From NCBI GenBank assembly GCA_020431405.1, contig JAGQIK010000602.1:1-38591 (forward strand): DNA of 38,591 nt, in the 5' to 3' direction. Shown in pieces: positions 12,709 to 21,227 of the stretch. The stretch comes from Myxococcales bacterium (GTDB lineage: Bacteria > Myxococcota_A > Polyangia > GCA-2747355). Position 1 is the stretch's first letter. Every line of letters begins with the position of its first letter. The notes under the pieces were generated by a model, which worked only from the letters and a program-made list of their open reading frames with translations, did not search any database and had not been told where the DNA came from. The translations under genes were made by a program, and so were the position numbers.

Positions 12709-13293
12709 CTAGTCGTCCTTGCGGTCTTCTTTCTTCCAGTGCTTGTCGTGCTGCGGCTGATGCACCCGCGAGCGCTCCTTGTGGCCGCCTTTGGACGAGT
12801 AGTGGCCGTCGCGTTCCTGCTGGCGAAAGAGGCGTGACCAGAAGCTGCCGCTGTCGCTGGCGTCGACCTCGTCGGTGAGCTCGCTGCGCGGATCGCCGCC
12901 GCCCTTACCCTTCTTGCCCTTCTTGCCGACGATGCCGGCCTTCATCAGCACACGCCGCTCCTCGCGGCTGATGCCAGCGCTGCCGAGGATCGCGGCCTTG
13001 CGGCGTAGCTGGCTGAACGTGTAGTTGCCCTGCTGCGCCGGCCGCTTGCCGTCCTTGCCGACCTCGAGCGCGCCGACCATGTGCGCGCTCCATACCGCAC
13101 CCGCCTGGCCGGCGCTCACCGGCCGCGCGAGCACGCGCATCAGGCGCCGCTGGTAGCTGCGGCGAAACGAGCGCCGCCCGCGCCGCGCGAAACCGCGGGG
13201 CGCCGCCTCGGCGGTTGCCTCCGCGTAGACCGACCCCGCGCACAGCAGCGCCAGGCCGACGGCGATGGTGCGAAGACGAAAACAGATCTTCAT
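12709..13293 (-). CDS. Small basic exported protein, unknown function
   Basis: A 194-residue protein with a clear Sec signal (MKICFRLRTIAVGLALLCAGSVYA). The mature part is strongly basic: an Arg-rich stretch after the signal (RRGRRSFRRSYQRRLMR), a middle helix-rich part (NYTFSQLRRKAAILGSAGISREERRVLMKAGIVG), a Lys/Gly run (GKKGKKGKGGG) and a His/Lys/Asp-rich tail. The ATG at 13291-13293 was chosen because it opens the signal peptide and GGGAG lies upstream; a longer reading frame only adds non-conserved sequence. I do not recognise a family. The basic, low-complexity composition would suit binding to anionic polymers, but that is inference. Confidence 0.72.
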   Translation of the reverse strand: MKICFRLRTIAVGLALLCAGSVYAEATAEAAPRGFARRGRRSFRRSYQRRLMRVLARPVSAGQAGAVWSAHMVGALEVGKDGKRPAQQGNYTFSQLRRKAAILGSAGISREERRVLMKAGIVGKKGKKGKGGGDPRSELTDEVDASDSGSFWSRLFRQQERDGHYSSKGGHKERSRVHQPQHDKHWKKEDRKDD

Positions 13294-13496
13294 CGGCGAT
13301 TGCTCCCAGTGAGTGACACCTCGCTGCAAAGCAACCGACGCGCCATCACCCGCGAAACAGCGATCACGCGCGTCTGCGCCGAGCCGCACGGCACATCGCC
13401 ACCGCTTGTTTGCACGCCCGACCATCCGCCCGCCGATGCCGACCGTGAGCAGCGCCGAAGGTCAACGCTTGCGGCGGCGCCCGCAGCGATGCTCTG

Positions 13497-14756
13497 ATGC
13501 GCGACGTGGGCACCCGAGACCCTCTAGGCCGAATCGACCCCGACCACCAGGTGCGCGCGACGACCCCGACGCGGCTCGAGCGACCGCTGCGCGCCGCGGC
13601 GCTGCCGCCCGAGGTCATCGCCGCCGTCGCCGCCTGCAAGCGCCGCCGCGACCTGTGGCGCTCGCCGGTCTACCAGCGCCACCGCGACGCGTTGCTCGAG
13701 CTGACCTACGCGATGGAGCACGAGCCAACGCCTGCCAGCAGCAAGCCGCTCGACCGGCCCTTCATCCGCACCGTCGCCTGGAACATCCAGCGCGGCATGC
13801 GCCTCGACGACATCAAGCGCCTGCTCGACACCCACGAGGCGCTGCGCGACACCGACGTGCTGCTGCTCAACGAGGTCGACATCGGCATGGCGCGCTCGGG
13901 CAACCGCAACATCGCCCGCGAGCTCGCCGAGCACCTCGGTTTCGGCTACGTCTTCGGCAACTCGTACCTCTGCCTGAGCTACGGCGACGCGCGCGACGTG
14001 CAGCAGAGCGCCGAGGCCCGCGGCGGCGAAAACCGCGAGAGCATGCACGGAAACGCGATCATCTCGCGCTTCCCGTTCGTGCACGCCGAGAACATCTCGG
14101 TCGCCATCAGCCGCGACAAGCTCTCCAGCTCCGAGCCGCGCCTCGGCCACAAGAAGGCGCTCTGGGCCGAGCTCGACACACCGCGCGGGCCGCTGCACGT
14201 CTGCGCTACGCACCTCGACGCTTACGCCTCGCTCGCGCAGCGCGGCGAGCAGATGCGCGACGTGCTCTCGCTGCTGCGCGCGCGCCGCATCGACCAGCGC
14301 GCCCTGCTCGGCGGCGACATGAACACCAATACCTATGACGTGGACACGGTGTGGCGGCTGCTCGGCAACTTCGCGCGCAAGATGGTGCGCGGCGGGTTCC
14401 CGCACGCCATCGAGCACTACCTCAAGCCGCACGAGATCTACGAGCGCCCGGTCTTCGACGCCCTCGAGCAGCACGGCTTCGAGTACGCGCCGTTCAACGA
14501 CATGAGCACCGGCACCTCGCGCTACGAGGTCGGCAGCGAAGGTGACGAGAGCGTCATCCGCGAGCTGCTGCCGCGCTTCGCGGTCTGGATCCTCGCCTAC
14601 AAGCTGCGTCCCTGGGACGGCGTGGCGCAGCTCAAGGTCGACTGGTTCTTCGGCCGCGGCCTGCGCGCCAACGCCCCCCAGACGCTGACCCGCGCCAGCG
14701 TCGATGGCCGCGAGGTCTCCGACCACGACCCCATCGTCGTCGACGTCTCTTTCTAG
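13497..14756 (+). CDS. Endonuclease/exonuclease/phosphatase (EEP) family hydrolase
   Basis: A 419-residue protein with a complete EEP (DNase I-like) active site: Asn96 (AWNIQRG), Glu126 (LNEVDIG), His239 (THLDAY), Asp274/Asn276 (GGDMNTN) and Asp409-His410 (SDHDPI). Family members cleave phosphodiesters or phosphomonoesters in nucleic acids, lipids or inositol phosphates, and the sequence alone does not say which. About 90 N-terminal residues precede the fold and contain a helical region (ALPPEVIAAVAACKRRRDLW). There is no signal peptide, so the enzyme is probably cytoplasmic. It diverges from the small basic exported protein across 203 bp. The ATG is the first in frame; no strong Shine-Dalgarno is visible. 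Confidence 0.9.
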   Translation: MRDVGTRDPLGRIDPDHQVRATTPTRLERPLRAAALPPEVIAAVAACKRRRDLWRSPVYQRHRDALLELTYAMEHEPTPASSKPLDRPFIRTVAWNIQRGMRLDDIKRLLDTHEALRDTDVLLLNEVDIGMARSGNRNIARELAEHLGFGYVFGNSYLCLSYGDARDVQQSAEARGGENRESMHGNAIISRFPFVHAENISVAISRDKLSSSEPRLGHKKALWAELDTPRGPLHVCATHLDAYASLAQRGEQMRDVLSLLRARRIDQRALLGGDMNTNTYDVDTVWRLLGNFARKMVRGGFPHAIEHYLKPHEIYERPVFDALEQHGFEYAPFNDMSTGTSRYEVGSEGDESVIRELLPRFAVWILAYKLRPWDGVAQLKVDWFFGRGLRANAPQTLTRASVDGREVSDHDPIVVDVSF

Positions 14757-14897
14757 CCGCGCGCGCTCTGGCAGCCGCACTTGCCAAGCTGGGGGTTCCG
14801 TCCCACGGCGGCGCCGCCCAAACCACCGCGATCGCACGCCTCGACGCCGGCACGCTTCCTGCTCTTTCCAAGCGCGCGCGGGAAGAACGGACAGACC

Positions 14898-15494
14898 ATG
14901 CTTCGCGTTCTTCGAACCACCATCTTCGGCGCCGCCCTCTGCACGCTCGCGGGCAGCGCCAGCCTCGCGGCACCGAGCGAAGGTCATCGCTTCGTTCGCT
15001 ACTACCGCGGAAACAACCATCGCGTGCGCGTCACGCCGCACAACGTGATCGCCGGCAAGTCATCGACCCAGCAACACGTCGCGATCCACGTGCAGACGCT
15101 CGACGGCAAACACCTCGGACACATCGTCTATGGCGACATCAAGCTGCTGCAGCGCAGCGGCAGCTCCTCGCTGGGTGCGCTCGGCGAGCGGCTGGCGCCG
15201 AGCTACGAGGTGCGCGGCAAGCACACCGGCAGCGTCATCGCGCGCTGGACGCCGAGCAAGGGCCTCGTGCTGACCACCGATCTACTGCGCGAGGCGAGCC
15301 ACAACGTCGCCGACGCCAGAGGCCCGTACGGCAACTTCCACGCCGCGGGCAAGAGCGACATGCAGCGCCTCGACCAGGCGCTGCGCACGTCGGGCTCCAA
15401 GATCGAGCTCGGCGAGGTCAACGCGTACACCTACGATCCGCAGGCCAACACGCGCTCGAGCCGTCACGCGCTCGTGCCCGACGCGCACCTCTAG
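14898..15494 (+). CDS. Exported protein of unknown function
   Basis: A 198-residue protein with a Sec signal (MLRVLRTTIFGAALCTLAGSASLAAP), predicted to be cleaved after ALA-like residues near 24. The mature part is soluble, with no Cys: HRFVRYYRGNNHRVRVTPHNVIAGKSST, then HVAIHVQTLDGKHLGHIVYGDIKLL, suggesting beta strands. I start at the ATG at 14898 because it opens the signal; upstream in-frame sequence is low-complexity. I do not recognise a family. It follows the EEP hydrolase by 141 bp on the same strand, so co-transcription is possible but not shown. Confidence 0.72.
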   Translation: MLRVLRTTIFGAALCTLAGSASLAAPSEGHRFVRYYRGNNHRVRVTPHNVIAGKSSTQQHVAIHVQTLDGKHLGHIVYGDIKLLQRSGSSSLGALGERLAPSYEVRGKHTGSVIARWTPSKGLVLTTDLLREASHNVADARGPYGNFHAAGKSDMQRLDQALRTSGSKIELGEVNAYTYDPQANTRSSRHALVPDAHL

Positions 15495-15531
15495 CCGCTC
15501 ACTTCATTCAGCGCGCTCGGGATCGACAGCG

Positions 15532-15846
15532 CTAGCGGACGCGGCGAATCGGTCCGCTGTACGGCGTGGTCTCGATCAGATCGGGATCGACGAAGTGCAT
15601 GTCGCGCCGCGTGCGGTTCTGCGGCCGCGGCTGCCGCACCCGCGCCTGCGAGCCTGCAAGGTCACGCGGCCCGGCGACCTGCCGCCGTCCAGCAACGTGC
15701 CGCGCCAGCACGGGCGGCTCCATCTCGGGGATGGTGTCCGGGCCCGCCGGGCGATAGCGGCTGGCGATCAGCCCATCGGGCCGCGTCTGGACGTCGGTGT
15801 CCTCGTCGAAGTCGCTGCGGAACACGCTGTCGTTGTAGAACGCCAT
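15532..15846 (-). CDS. Small hypothetical hydrophilic protein
   Basis: A 104-residue reading frame (MAFYNDSVFRSDFDEDTDVQTRPDG) with an acidic N-terminal part, a Pro/Arg-rich middle and the ending DPDLIETTPYSGPIRRVR. No signal peptide, membrane segment or Cys is visible, and the protein looks largely disordered. A TTG seven codons upstream is an alternative start. GGGAG touches the ATG, which is too close for a normal Shine-Dalgarno, so the start is uncertain. The frame is open over the entire gap between its neighbours and no competing gene is present. Existence moderately likely; function unknown. Confidence 0.5.
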   Translation of the reverse strand: MAFYNDSVFRSDFDEDTDVQTRPDGLIASRYRPAGPDTIPEMEPPVLARHVAGRRQVAGPRDLAGSQARVRQPRPQNRTRRDMHFVDPDLIETTPYSGPIRRVR

Positions 15847-15940
15847 CTCCCGCCAACAGGAGAGCAATCTCCATACCGCCGCCTGACGCGCTCCAACTGC
15901 GCGACCACACTAGCGCGCCTCGTCGCGCTGCGCCCCTGCT

Positions 15941-15980
15941 GTGGAATCGACTCCACGCTCGGATGTGGAGTCGACTCTAC
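15941..15980. repeat. Pair of inverted quasi-palindromes forming a long hairpin
   Basis: GTGGAATCGACTCCAC (15941-15956) and GTGGAGTCGACTCTAC (15965-15980) can form a 16-position stem with 14 Watson-Crick pairs, one G-T and one A-C, around an 8-base loop. Each arm is itself nearly palindromic around ATCGACT or AGTCGACT. The site lies 11 bp beyond the stop of the protein-glutaminase gene on the minus strand. It may be its terminator, though no T-run follows, or a double operator for a dimeric DNA-binding protein. Confidence 0.65.
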
Positions 15981-15991
15981 GGCTCGCCTCG

Positions 15992-17356
15992 TCAGCGGCA
16001 GACATCGTCGCTGCCGAGCGTGCGCCCGACGCAGCCCGACTCGCAGGCGACGAACACCGGCCCGCTGCCGTCGCACTTGTAGAGCCGCCCGCCGCTGCAG
16101 GTCCACAGCTGCACGCTGCCGTAGGCCGAGCTCGTGCAGCTCCAGCTCGACGAGGCCGCCGCCGAGATGCAGTAGTCGCGCTTGCCCGCCGCCGCGCCGT
16201 AGCAACCGCGCGTGCAGGTCTGCGCCGTCGGCGTGCTGCCCACGCACTTGCGCACGTGCGTCTGCCCGTCGCAGGTCCAAAGCTGCGCGCCGAGGTACGA
16301 CGAGCGCGCGCAGCTCCAGCTGCCCGAGGGCGCGGGCGACGGCGGCGTCGGCGCAGGCGGCGTCGGCGCCGGCGCGCTCGGCGTGACCCAGTTGCCACCG
16401 TCGCCGCACTGGTAGCTGCCCACCCGCGAGCCCGGCGCCATGCAGCGGCCGAGCGAGTTGCTCCAACAGAAGTAGACCGACGCGAGGCAGCAGTCCTTGC
16501 TCGTCGGGTTGGTGTTGCCGTCGTCGGGCATGCAGCCAGCCGGACCGCTCGCCGCCTGATAGTCGCGACAGCTCGCCGACAGCTGGCTCGCCGAGCCGCT
16601 GAGCTTGCCGCGCGCCGACAGCTCGCCGAGAGTCTGCAGCGTGATCTGGCTCAGGCGCCGGTGCTTGTAGAGCTTGGTGGAAAGCGACGTCTGCTCTTCG
16701 AGCTCGATGTAGCGGTGCATCACCTCGCAGGCGCTGTTGATCGTCGAGATCGAGTAGCTCGGCATCTGCGCGAAAGGCGGCTCGCCGTATCGTGCCGCGT
16801 CGGGGCTGCGCGGGTTCTGCACGGCGTCGCCGCTGCCCCACGACCCGTACGAGGTGCCCGGCTGCACGATCAGGTTCGGGTAGCCAACCCACGACACGTC
16901 GCTGAAGCGCGCGTCCTGGCGTGCGACCCAGTCGGCGAGCCGCACCGACTGGTTGCGGTCGAAGAGCGGGTCGAGCACGTAGAGCTGGCTCGGGTCTCCG
17001 TCGCGCTTGACCACCGGCGCGACGTGGTAACGCCAGCGCCCCATGATCGGATAGCCGCTCTTGGCGACGCAGTAGACGTGGTTCGACGGGATGCCCATCG
17101 AGGCCAACGTCATCGAGAAGTAGAAGGCGCGCGCGTAGCAGCCGTCGCTGGTGTACTTCCACGGCAGATACGGCAGCCCCGCCAGGTGGCGCACGGCCGC
17201 GTCGAAGTCGCCCTTGTTGAGCGTGGTCTCGCGCTCGTGACTCGCAGCGGAGGGCGCCGGCGGATCCTCGCCGAGGGTACCGACCGCGCCGGGCCCGCAG
17301 CCAGCGGCGGCGAGCGCGAGGAGAACAACAAGGAGGAGATAGCGTCTGGTTTTCAT
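15992..17356 (-). CDS. Protein-glutaminase-like lipoprotein with Cys-rich repeats
   Basis: A 454-residue lipoprotein with lipobox LAAAGC, lipidated at Cys20. The N-terminal domain carries the signature of secreted protein-glutaminases such as that of Chryseobacterium: DGCYARAFYFSMTLASMGIP with Cys73, WRYHVAPVV with His111 and YVLDPLFD with Asp129, a papain-like triad. Such enzymes deamidate glutamine side chains in proteins. A Cys-containing middle part, a Pro-rich linker (SAPAPTPPAPTPPSPAPS) and two tandem Cys-rich repeats follow (SWSCARSSYLGAQLWTCDG and SWSCTSSAYGSVQLWTCSG), possibly an adhesion or binding module. AAAGGA eight bases before the ATG at 17354-17356 fixes the start. Family resemblance is good, activity is inferred. 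Confidence 0.8.
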   Translation of the reverse strand: MKTRRYLLLVVLLALAAAGCGPGAVGTLGEDPPAPSAASHERETTLNKGDFDAAVRHLAGLPYLPWKYTSDGCYARAFYFSMTLASMGIPSNHVYCVAKSGYPIMGRWRYHVAPVVKRDGDPSQLYVLDPLFDRNQSVRLADWVARQDARFSDVSWVGYPNLIVQPGTSYGSWGSGDAVQNPRSPDAARYGEPPFAQMPSYSISTINSACEVMHRYIELEEQTSLSTKLYKHRRLSQITLQTLGELSARGKLSGSASQLSASCRDYQAASGPAGCMPDDGNTNPTSKDCCLASVYFCWSNSLGRCMAPGSRVGSYQCGDGGNWVTPSAPAPTPPAPTPPSPAPSGSWSCARSSYLGAQLWTCDGQTHVRKCVGSTPTAQTCTRGCYGAAAGKRDYCISAAASSSWSCTSSAYGSVQLWTCSGGRLYKCDGSGPVFVACESGCVGRTLGSDDVCR

Positions 17357-17543
17357 GGGGCGCGTCCTTTCGCGCCGCGCGCTGAGCAAGCCCCGCGCCA
17401 TCGCCGCAAATACGCGAACGCGCAGCGTTGTCTAGCGCCGCCGCATCCCGTGCGCACCGCCGCTCGAACGGCAGCGCAGACCCTCGTGTGCACTCGCGAC
17501 TCGATGTAGGATGGCCGCTCGCTCAGCCGAAGGACCTACCAAC

Positions 17544-19298
17544 GTGACTCAGTCAGAACGAGACGGCGGCGCCACCATCGGACAAGTGCTGGCGCAAAAC
17601 GGCGTTCGCGCCCTCTTCACGCTCTGCGGCGGCCACATCTCGCCGATCCTGCGCGGCGCCAAGCAGCACGGCATTCCCGTCGTCGACGTGCGCGACGAAA
17701 AACACGCCGTCTTCGCCGCCGACGCCGTGGCGCGCCTCACCGGCACCGTCGGCGTCGCCGCCGTCACGGCCGGCCCGGGCGTCACCAACACCATCACCGC
17801 GGTCAAGAACGCGCAGATGGGCGAGTCGCCGGTGCTGGTGCTCGGCGGCGCCACCGCGACAGTGCTCAAGGGCCGCGGCTCGCTGCAGGACATCGACCAG
17901 CAAGTGCTGATGAAGCCGATCACCAAGTGGTCGACGGTGGTCAAGACCGTGCGCAGCATCGGCCCCACCATCGAAAAGGCGATCAAGATCGCGCGCGAAG
18001 GCGTGCCCGGTCCCGTCTTCGTCGAGCTGCCGGTGGACGTGCTCTACGCCGAGGAGATCGTCTCGGGCTGGTACATGAAAGAGGCCGGCGTGGAGAACGC
18101 CACCTCCCTCGGCGGCAAGGCGCTCGGCCTGTACCTCAAGGGGCACCTCTATCGCCAGTTCAACCAGCCGCACATCCAGCTCGACCTGCCCACGCCCGAG
18201 CTGCCCTCGCTGCGCGACCGCGACTCGCAGGTGCAGAAGGCGGCCGACCTGCTCGCCCACGCCGAGAAGCCGGTGCTCGTCGTCGGCAGCCAGGCGCTGG
18301 TGGGCTACACCGAAGCGCAGGCCAAGTCCCTCGCCGCGGCGGTGCGCACGCTCGGCGTGCCGACATTTCTCGGCGGCATGGCGCGCGGTCTGCTCGGGCG
18401 CCACAGCGAGATCCAGTTTCGCCACAAGCGCAGCAAGGCGCTGCGCACCGCCGACGTCGTCGTCATCTGCGGCTTCCCCTTCGACTTCCGCATGGGCTAC
18501 GGCCGCAGCATCAGCTCCAAGGCCAAGATCATCTCGGCCAACCTCGATGCGCGCGCGCTGCGCAAGAACCGCCGCCCCGAGATGCCGCTGCAGATGCATC
18601 CGGGAGCGTTTCTGCACGAGCTGGCGGCGAGCGCCGGCAGCACCGGCACGCGTGACGCATGGTTCGCCGAGCTGCGCGAGCGCGAGGCGGCGCGCGACGC
18701 CGAGGTGCTCGAGCAATCCAAGGCCACCGGCGAGCTGATCAACCCCCTCGACTTCTTCGTCAAGCTCGAGGAGAAGCTCGACGACGACGCGCTGCTGGTG
18801 GTTGACGGCGGCGACTTCGTCGCCACGGCGGCCTACATCCTGCGCCCGCGCGCGCCGCTGCGCTGGCTCGACCCGGGCGTCTTCGGCACGCTCGGCGTGG
18901 GCGGCGGCTTCGCCGTCGGCGCCAAGGTCGTACATCGCGACGCCGAGCTGTGGCTGATCTACGGCGACGGATCGTCAGCCTACAGCCTCTCGGAGTTCGA
19001 CACCTGCGTGCGGCACGGCCTGGCGCCCATCGCGGTGGTCGGCACCGACGCCTCGTGGGCGCAGATCGCGCGCGAGCAGGTGGAGATCCTCGAGGACGAT
19101 GTCGGCACCGTGCTGCTGCGCACGCCCTATCACACCGTCGCCGAAGGCTACGGCGGCGTCGGGCTGCTGCTCGACGACCCGCGCAAGATCGACGAGACGC
19201 TCGACGAGGCGAAGGCCATCGCGCGCGAGGGCAAGCCGGTGCTGATCAACGTGCAGCTGCGCCGGAGCGACTTCCGCAAGGGCTCGATCTCGATCTGA
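17544..19298 (+). CDS. ThDP-dependent lyase, ILVBL/HACL2-like
   Basis: A three-domain thiamine-diphosphate enzyme of 584 residues. The sequence closely tracks eukaryotic ILVBL (HACL2): [30 protein letters not shown] with the ThDP-activating Glu, [42 protein letters not shown], and the cofactor site [19 protein letters not shown] with [13 protein letters not shown]. The ending [10 protein letters not shown] is also shared. HACL2 cleaves 2-hydroxyacyl-CoA into an aldehyde and formyl-CoA; relatives include acetolactate synthase and oxalyl-CoA decarboxylase. I prefer the GTG at 17544, which has AAGGA nine bases upstream, over the ATG at 17511. The gene stands alone, and its last 53 bp overlap the convergent Cys-rich gene. 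Confidence 0.92.
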   Translation: MTQSERDGGATIGQVLAQNGVRALFTLCGGHISPILRGAKQHGIPVVDVRDEKHAVFAADAVARLTGTVGVAAVTAGPGVTNTITAVKNAQMGESPVLVLGGATATVLKGRGSLQDIDQQVLMKPITKWSTVVKTVRSIGPTIEKAIKIAREGVPGPVFVELPVDVLYAEEIVSGWYMKEAGVENATSLGGKALGLYLKGHLYRQFNQPHIQLDLPTPELPSLRDRDSQVQKAADLLAHAEKPVLVVGSQALVGYTEAQAKSLAAAVRTLGVPTFLGGMARGLLGRHSEIQFRHKRSKALRTADVVVICGFPFDFRMGYGRSISSKAKIISANLDARALRKNRRPEMPLQMHPGAFLHELAASAGSTGTRDAWFAELREREAARDAEVLEQSKATGELINPLDFFVKLEEKLDDDALLVVDGGDFVATAAYILRPRAPLRWLDPGVFGTLGVGGGFAVGAKVVHRDAELWLIYGDGSSAYSLSEFDTCVRHGLAPIAVVGTDASWAQIAREQVEILEDDVGTVLLRTPYHTVAEGYGGVGLLLDDPRKIDETLDEAKAIAREGKPVLINVQLRRSDFRKGSISI

Positions 19299-19893
19299 GC
19301 CGCCCGATCAGCAGCAGCGCCAGCAGCACGATCACGCTCGCCGGCGCGCCCCGTCCGCCCACAGCACAACCATCCGACGCCTGCGGCCCGACCCCGCTGG
19401 TCAGGCCGGCGTCGCCGCACGACGGCGACGACACGCAGTCGCTGTCGTCGCAGTCGGTGTCACCGTCGCCGTCGTTGTCCTGCCCGTCGGCGCAGGCCTG
19501 CTCCACGGACACGTCCGGCGTCGCGTCGACCGCCCCGGCGTCAGGCTGCGGCCCTGGCGCGCAGGCTTCGCCGATCTCGGGCTCGCAGAGCCCGTTGCAG
19601 ATGCGCGTCTCGGGACACAGCCCGCAGTCGTCAGGGCACGTGTAGCACCACTCCTCGGCGTTGACGTCGCAGCGCCCGTCGCCGCAGCGCGCGGCACTGC
19701 ACGCGCCGCAGTCGTCGGGGCAGACCACACACGTCTCGCCGGCGCTGACCTCGCACTTGCCGTCGCCGCAGCTGGTGGTGGCGCAGATGCCGCACTCGCC
19801 GAGACACGGATCACCCGGTCCGTGCGCGCGCGCCGGCGCCGGCGCCGACGCCGCCAACAGCAACGCCACGAAGGCTAGGCGGAGGGGGCGCAT
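19246..19893 (-). CDS. Exported Cys-rich repeat protein with MYXO-CTERM-like tail
   Basis: A 215-residue secreted protein with a Sec signal (MRPLRLAFVALLLAASAPAPARA). Two near-identical Cys-rich units follow, of pattern CGDG(K/R)CxVxAxExCxxCPDDCGxC, and then a third degenerate unit (CNGLCEPEIGEAC). Next is an acidic, probably Ca-binding stretch (CADGQDNDGDGDTDCDDSDC) of a type common in myxobacterial surface proteins. The tail GCAVGGRGAPAS, hydrophobic SVIVLLALLLIG and RLRSR is MYXO-CTERM-like. It is the last gene of a leftward operon of exported redox proteins: its ATG lies 19 bp inside the end of the cytochrome gene. A GTG eight codons upstream is an alternative start. Function unknown; surface-anchored extracellular protein is the best description. 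Confidence 0.85.
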   Translation of the reverse strand: MRPLRLAFVALLLAASAPAPARAHGPGDPCLGECGICATTSCGDGKCEVSAGETCVVCPDDCGACSAARCGDGRCDVNAEEWCYTCPDDCGLCPETRICNGLCEPEIGEACAPGPQPDAGAVDATPDVSVEQACADGQDNDGDGDTDCDDSDCVSSPSCGDAGLTSGVGPQASDGCAVGGRGAPASVIVLLALLLIGRLRSRSSPCGSRSGAAAR

Positions 19894-21227
19894 AGCCGGG
19901 TGCTCGTGTCGCGCCACTCGATCTCGGTCGAGCGCAGCGTGAAGGTCGGGATCAGCGCGCGCAGCGCCTTGTCGAGATCGCCGCTGTCGATGAGGTCGTC
20001 GATGATGTCGAGGCCGATGGGGCGCACGCGCACGCGCACGGTCACGCGCGTGGGCGTCTCGGGGATCTCGAAGGTGCGGCCGTAGTGCAGAAGCTGCGAG
20101 TTGATGCCGGCCGAGGGCGCCTGCAGCAGCGCGCTTTGCACGCGCCGCACGTCCCAGAACATGTGCACCGGCTTGCCGGCGTCGTCGAAGACGCGGTCAC
20201 CGAAGGTCCACAGGTCGGTGTCGCTGGCGCGCTTGGCGGCGACGGCCTCGCTGTCGCCCACCGCGCCGGTCTCGAAGACGAGCTTATCGCCAGCGTATGC
20301 CTTGACCTCGACCCACACGCGACGATCGTGCGCCGCGCCGCTCGGGAAGCTGTGACCCGCGCCGATGTTCTCGAGGGTCACCACGATCTTGGTGCTGCCG
20401 CTCTGCGTAGGCGAGACGCAGAGCTGCGAGACCAACACGGTGGCCAGCGAGCGCTCGATGGCGGCACGCTGCGCGTCGCGCCGCGGAAAGTCGGTCAGCG
20501 CGACGTCGAGACCAGGCATGCCGTGGTCGTGCAGGTCGCGGTCGCTGATGTTGCCGCGGTCGGGCTCGGCTGCGCGCGTGGGCATGTGGCACTCGCTGCA
20601 GGTCAGCTGCGAGACGACTTGCTCGCGCGAGAAGTTCGAGCGCTTCCACTCGGCGAAGGTGCGTTCGAGGAAGACGCCCGCCGGCGTCACCACGTCGTGG
20701 CAGCTGCCGCACAGCCGCGACGAGTCGAGCCCCGCCCCGGCGTGCAGCGTCGAGTAGGCCGTGCCATGCGCGTTGGTGGCGATCGGATCTTCGATGCCGC
20801 CGCGCATGTGCCTATCGCGTGCGAGCGCGAGCGGGTTGTTGTGCGAGCCGGCGACGGCGCTAACCTGGTGGCAGAAATAGCACGTCACGCCCTGCTGCGA
20901 GGCCGGCAGCGACGGCAGGTCGAGCCCGTCGCTGCTGGCGCCGCCGCGCAGCGCCATCGGCGCGTGACAGCGCACGCAGAAGTCGCCCAGCGCGCCGTTG
21001 GTCTCGCGCTGGCCGCGGGCGTTCATCGCGAGGAACACGGGGTCGGTGGACGCGTAGGCGTGCATGCTGCCCGACCACTGCTCGAAGTGCTGCGGATGGC
21101 AGCTCTTGCAGGCCTCCGGGTCGCGCAGCGCCTCGTCGCTCAGATCGAAGGACGCGCCGCAGCTGCACAAGCAGATGCACAGCGTCGCCAGCGCGCGTTC
21201 AGCGCGGAATGCAGAACCAGACTTCAC
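19875..21227 (-). CDS. Multihaem c-type cytochrome (five haems), probable lipoprotein
   Basis: A 450-residue exported cytochrome with five haem-binding motifs: CKSCH (residues 40-44), CVRCH, CYFCH, CGSCH and CSECH. The first two thirds resemble cytochrome c554-type multihaem proteins (DPEACKSCHPQHFEQWSGSMHAYASTDPVF). The last third has no haem motif and looks beta-rich (IVVTLENIGAGHSFPSGAAHDRRVWVEVKAY). The N-terminus LATLCICLCSC could be lipidated at Cys23. The start is uncertain: a GTG at 21225-21227 gives a plausible signal peptide and overlaps the upstream gene by 29 bp; a more distant ATG at 21320 adds only sequence unlike a signal. Likely periplasmic or surface electron transfer, partner unknown. 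Confidence 0.88.
   Translation of the reverse strand: MKSGSAFRAERALATLCICLCSCGASFDLSDEALRDPEACKSCHPQHFEQWSGSMHAYASTDPVFLAMNARGQRETNGALGDFCVRCHAPMALRGGASSDGLDLPSLPASQQGVTCYFCHQVSAVAGSHNNPLALARDRHMRGGIEDPIATNAHGTAYSTLHAGAGLDSSRLCGSCHDVVTPAGVFLERTFAEWKRSNFSREQVVSQLTCSECHMPTRAAEPDRGNISDRDLHDHGMPGLDVALTDFPRRDAQRAAIERSLATVLVSQLCVSPTQSGSTKIVVTLENIGAGHSFPSGAAHDRRVWVEVKAYAGDKLVFETGAVGDSEAVAAKRASDTDLWTFGDRVFDDAGKPVHMFWDVRRVQSALLQAPSAGINSQLLHYGRTFEIPETPTRVTVRVRVRPIGLDIIDDLIDSGDLDKALRALIPTFTLRSTEIEWRDTSTRLCAPSA

Noticed and set aside
13524-15041. Minus-strand frame of about 500 codons opposite the EEP hydrolase
   Set aside because: The plus strand has a complete EEP active site; the minus-strand translation is low-complexity and runs through an intergenic region and into another gene.
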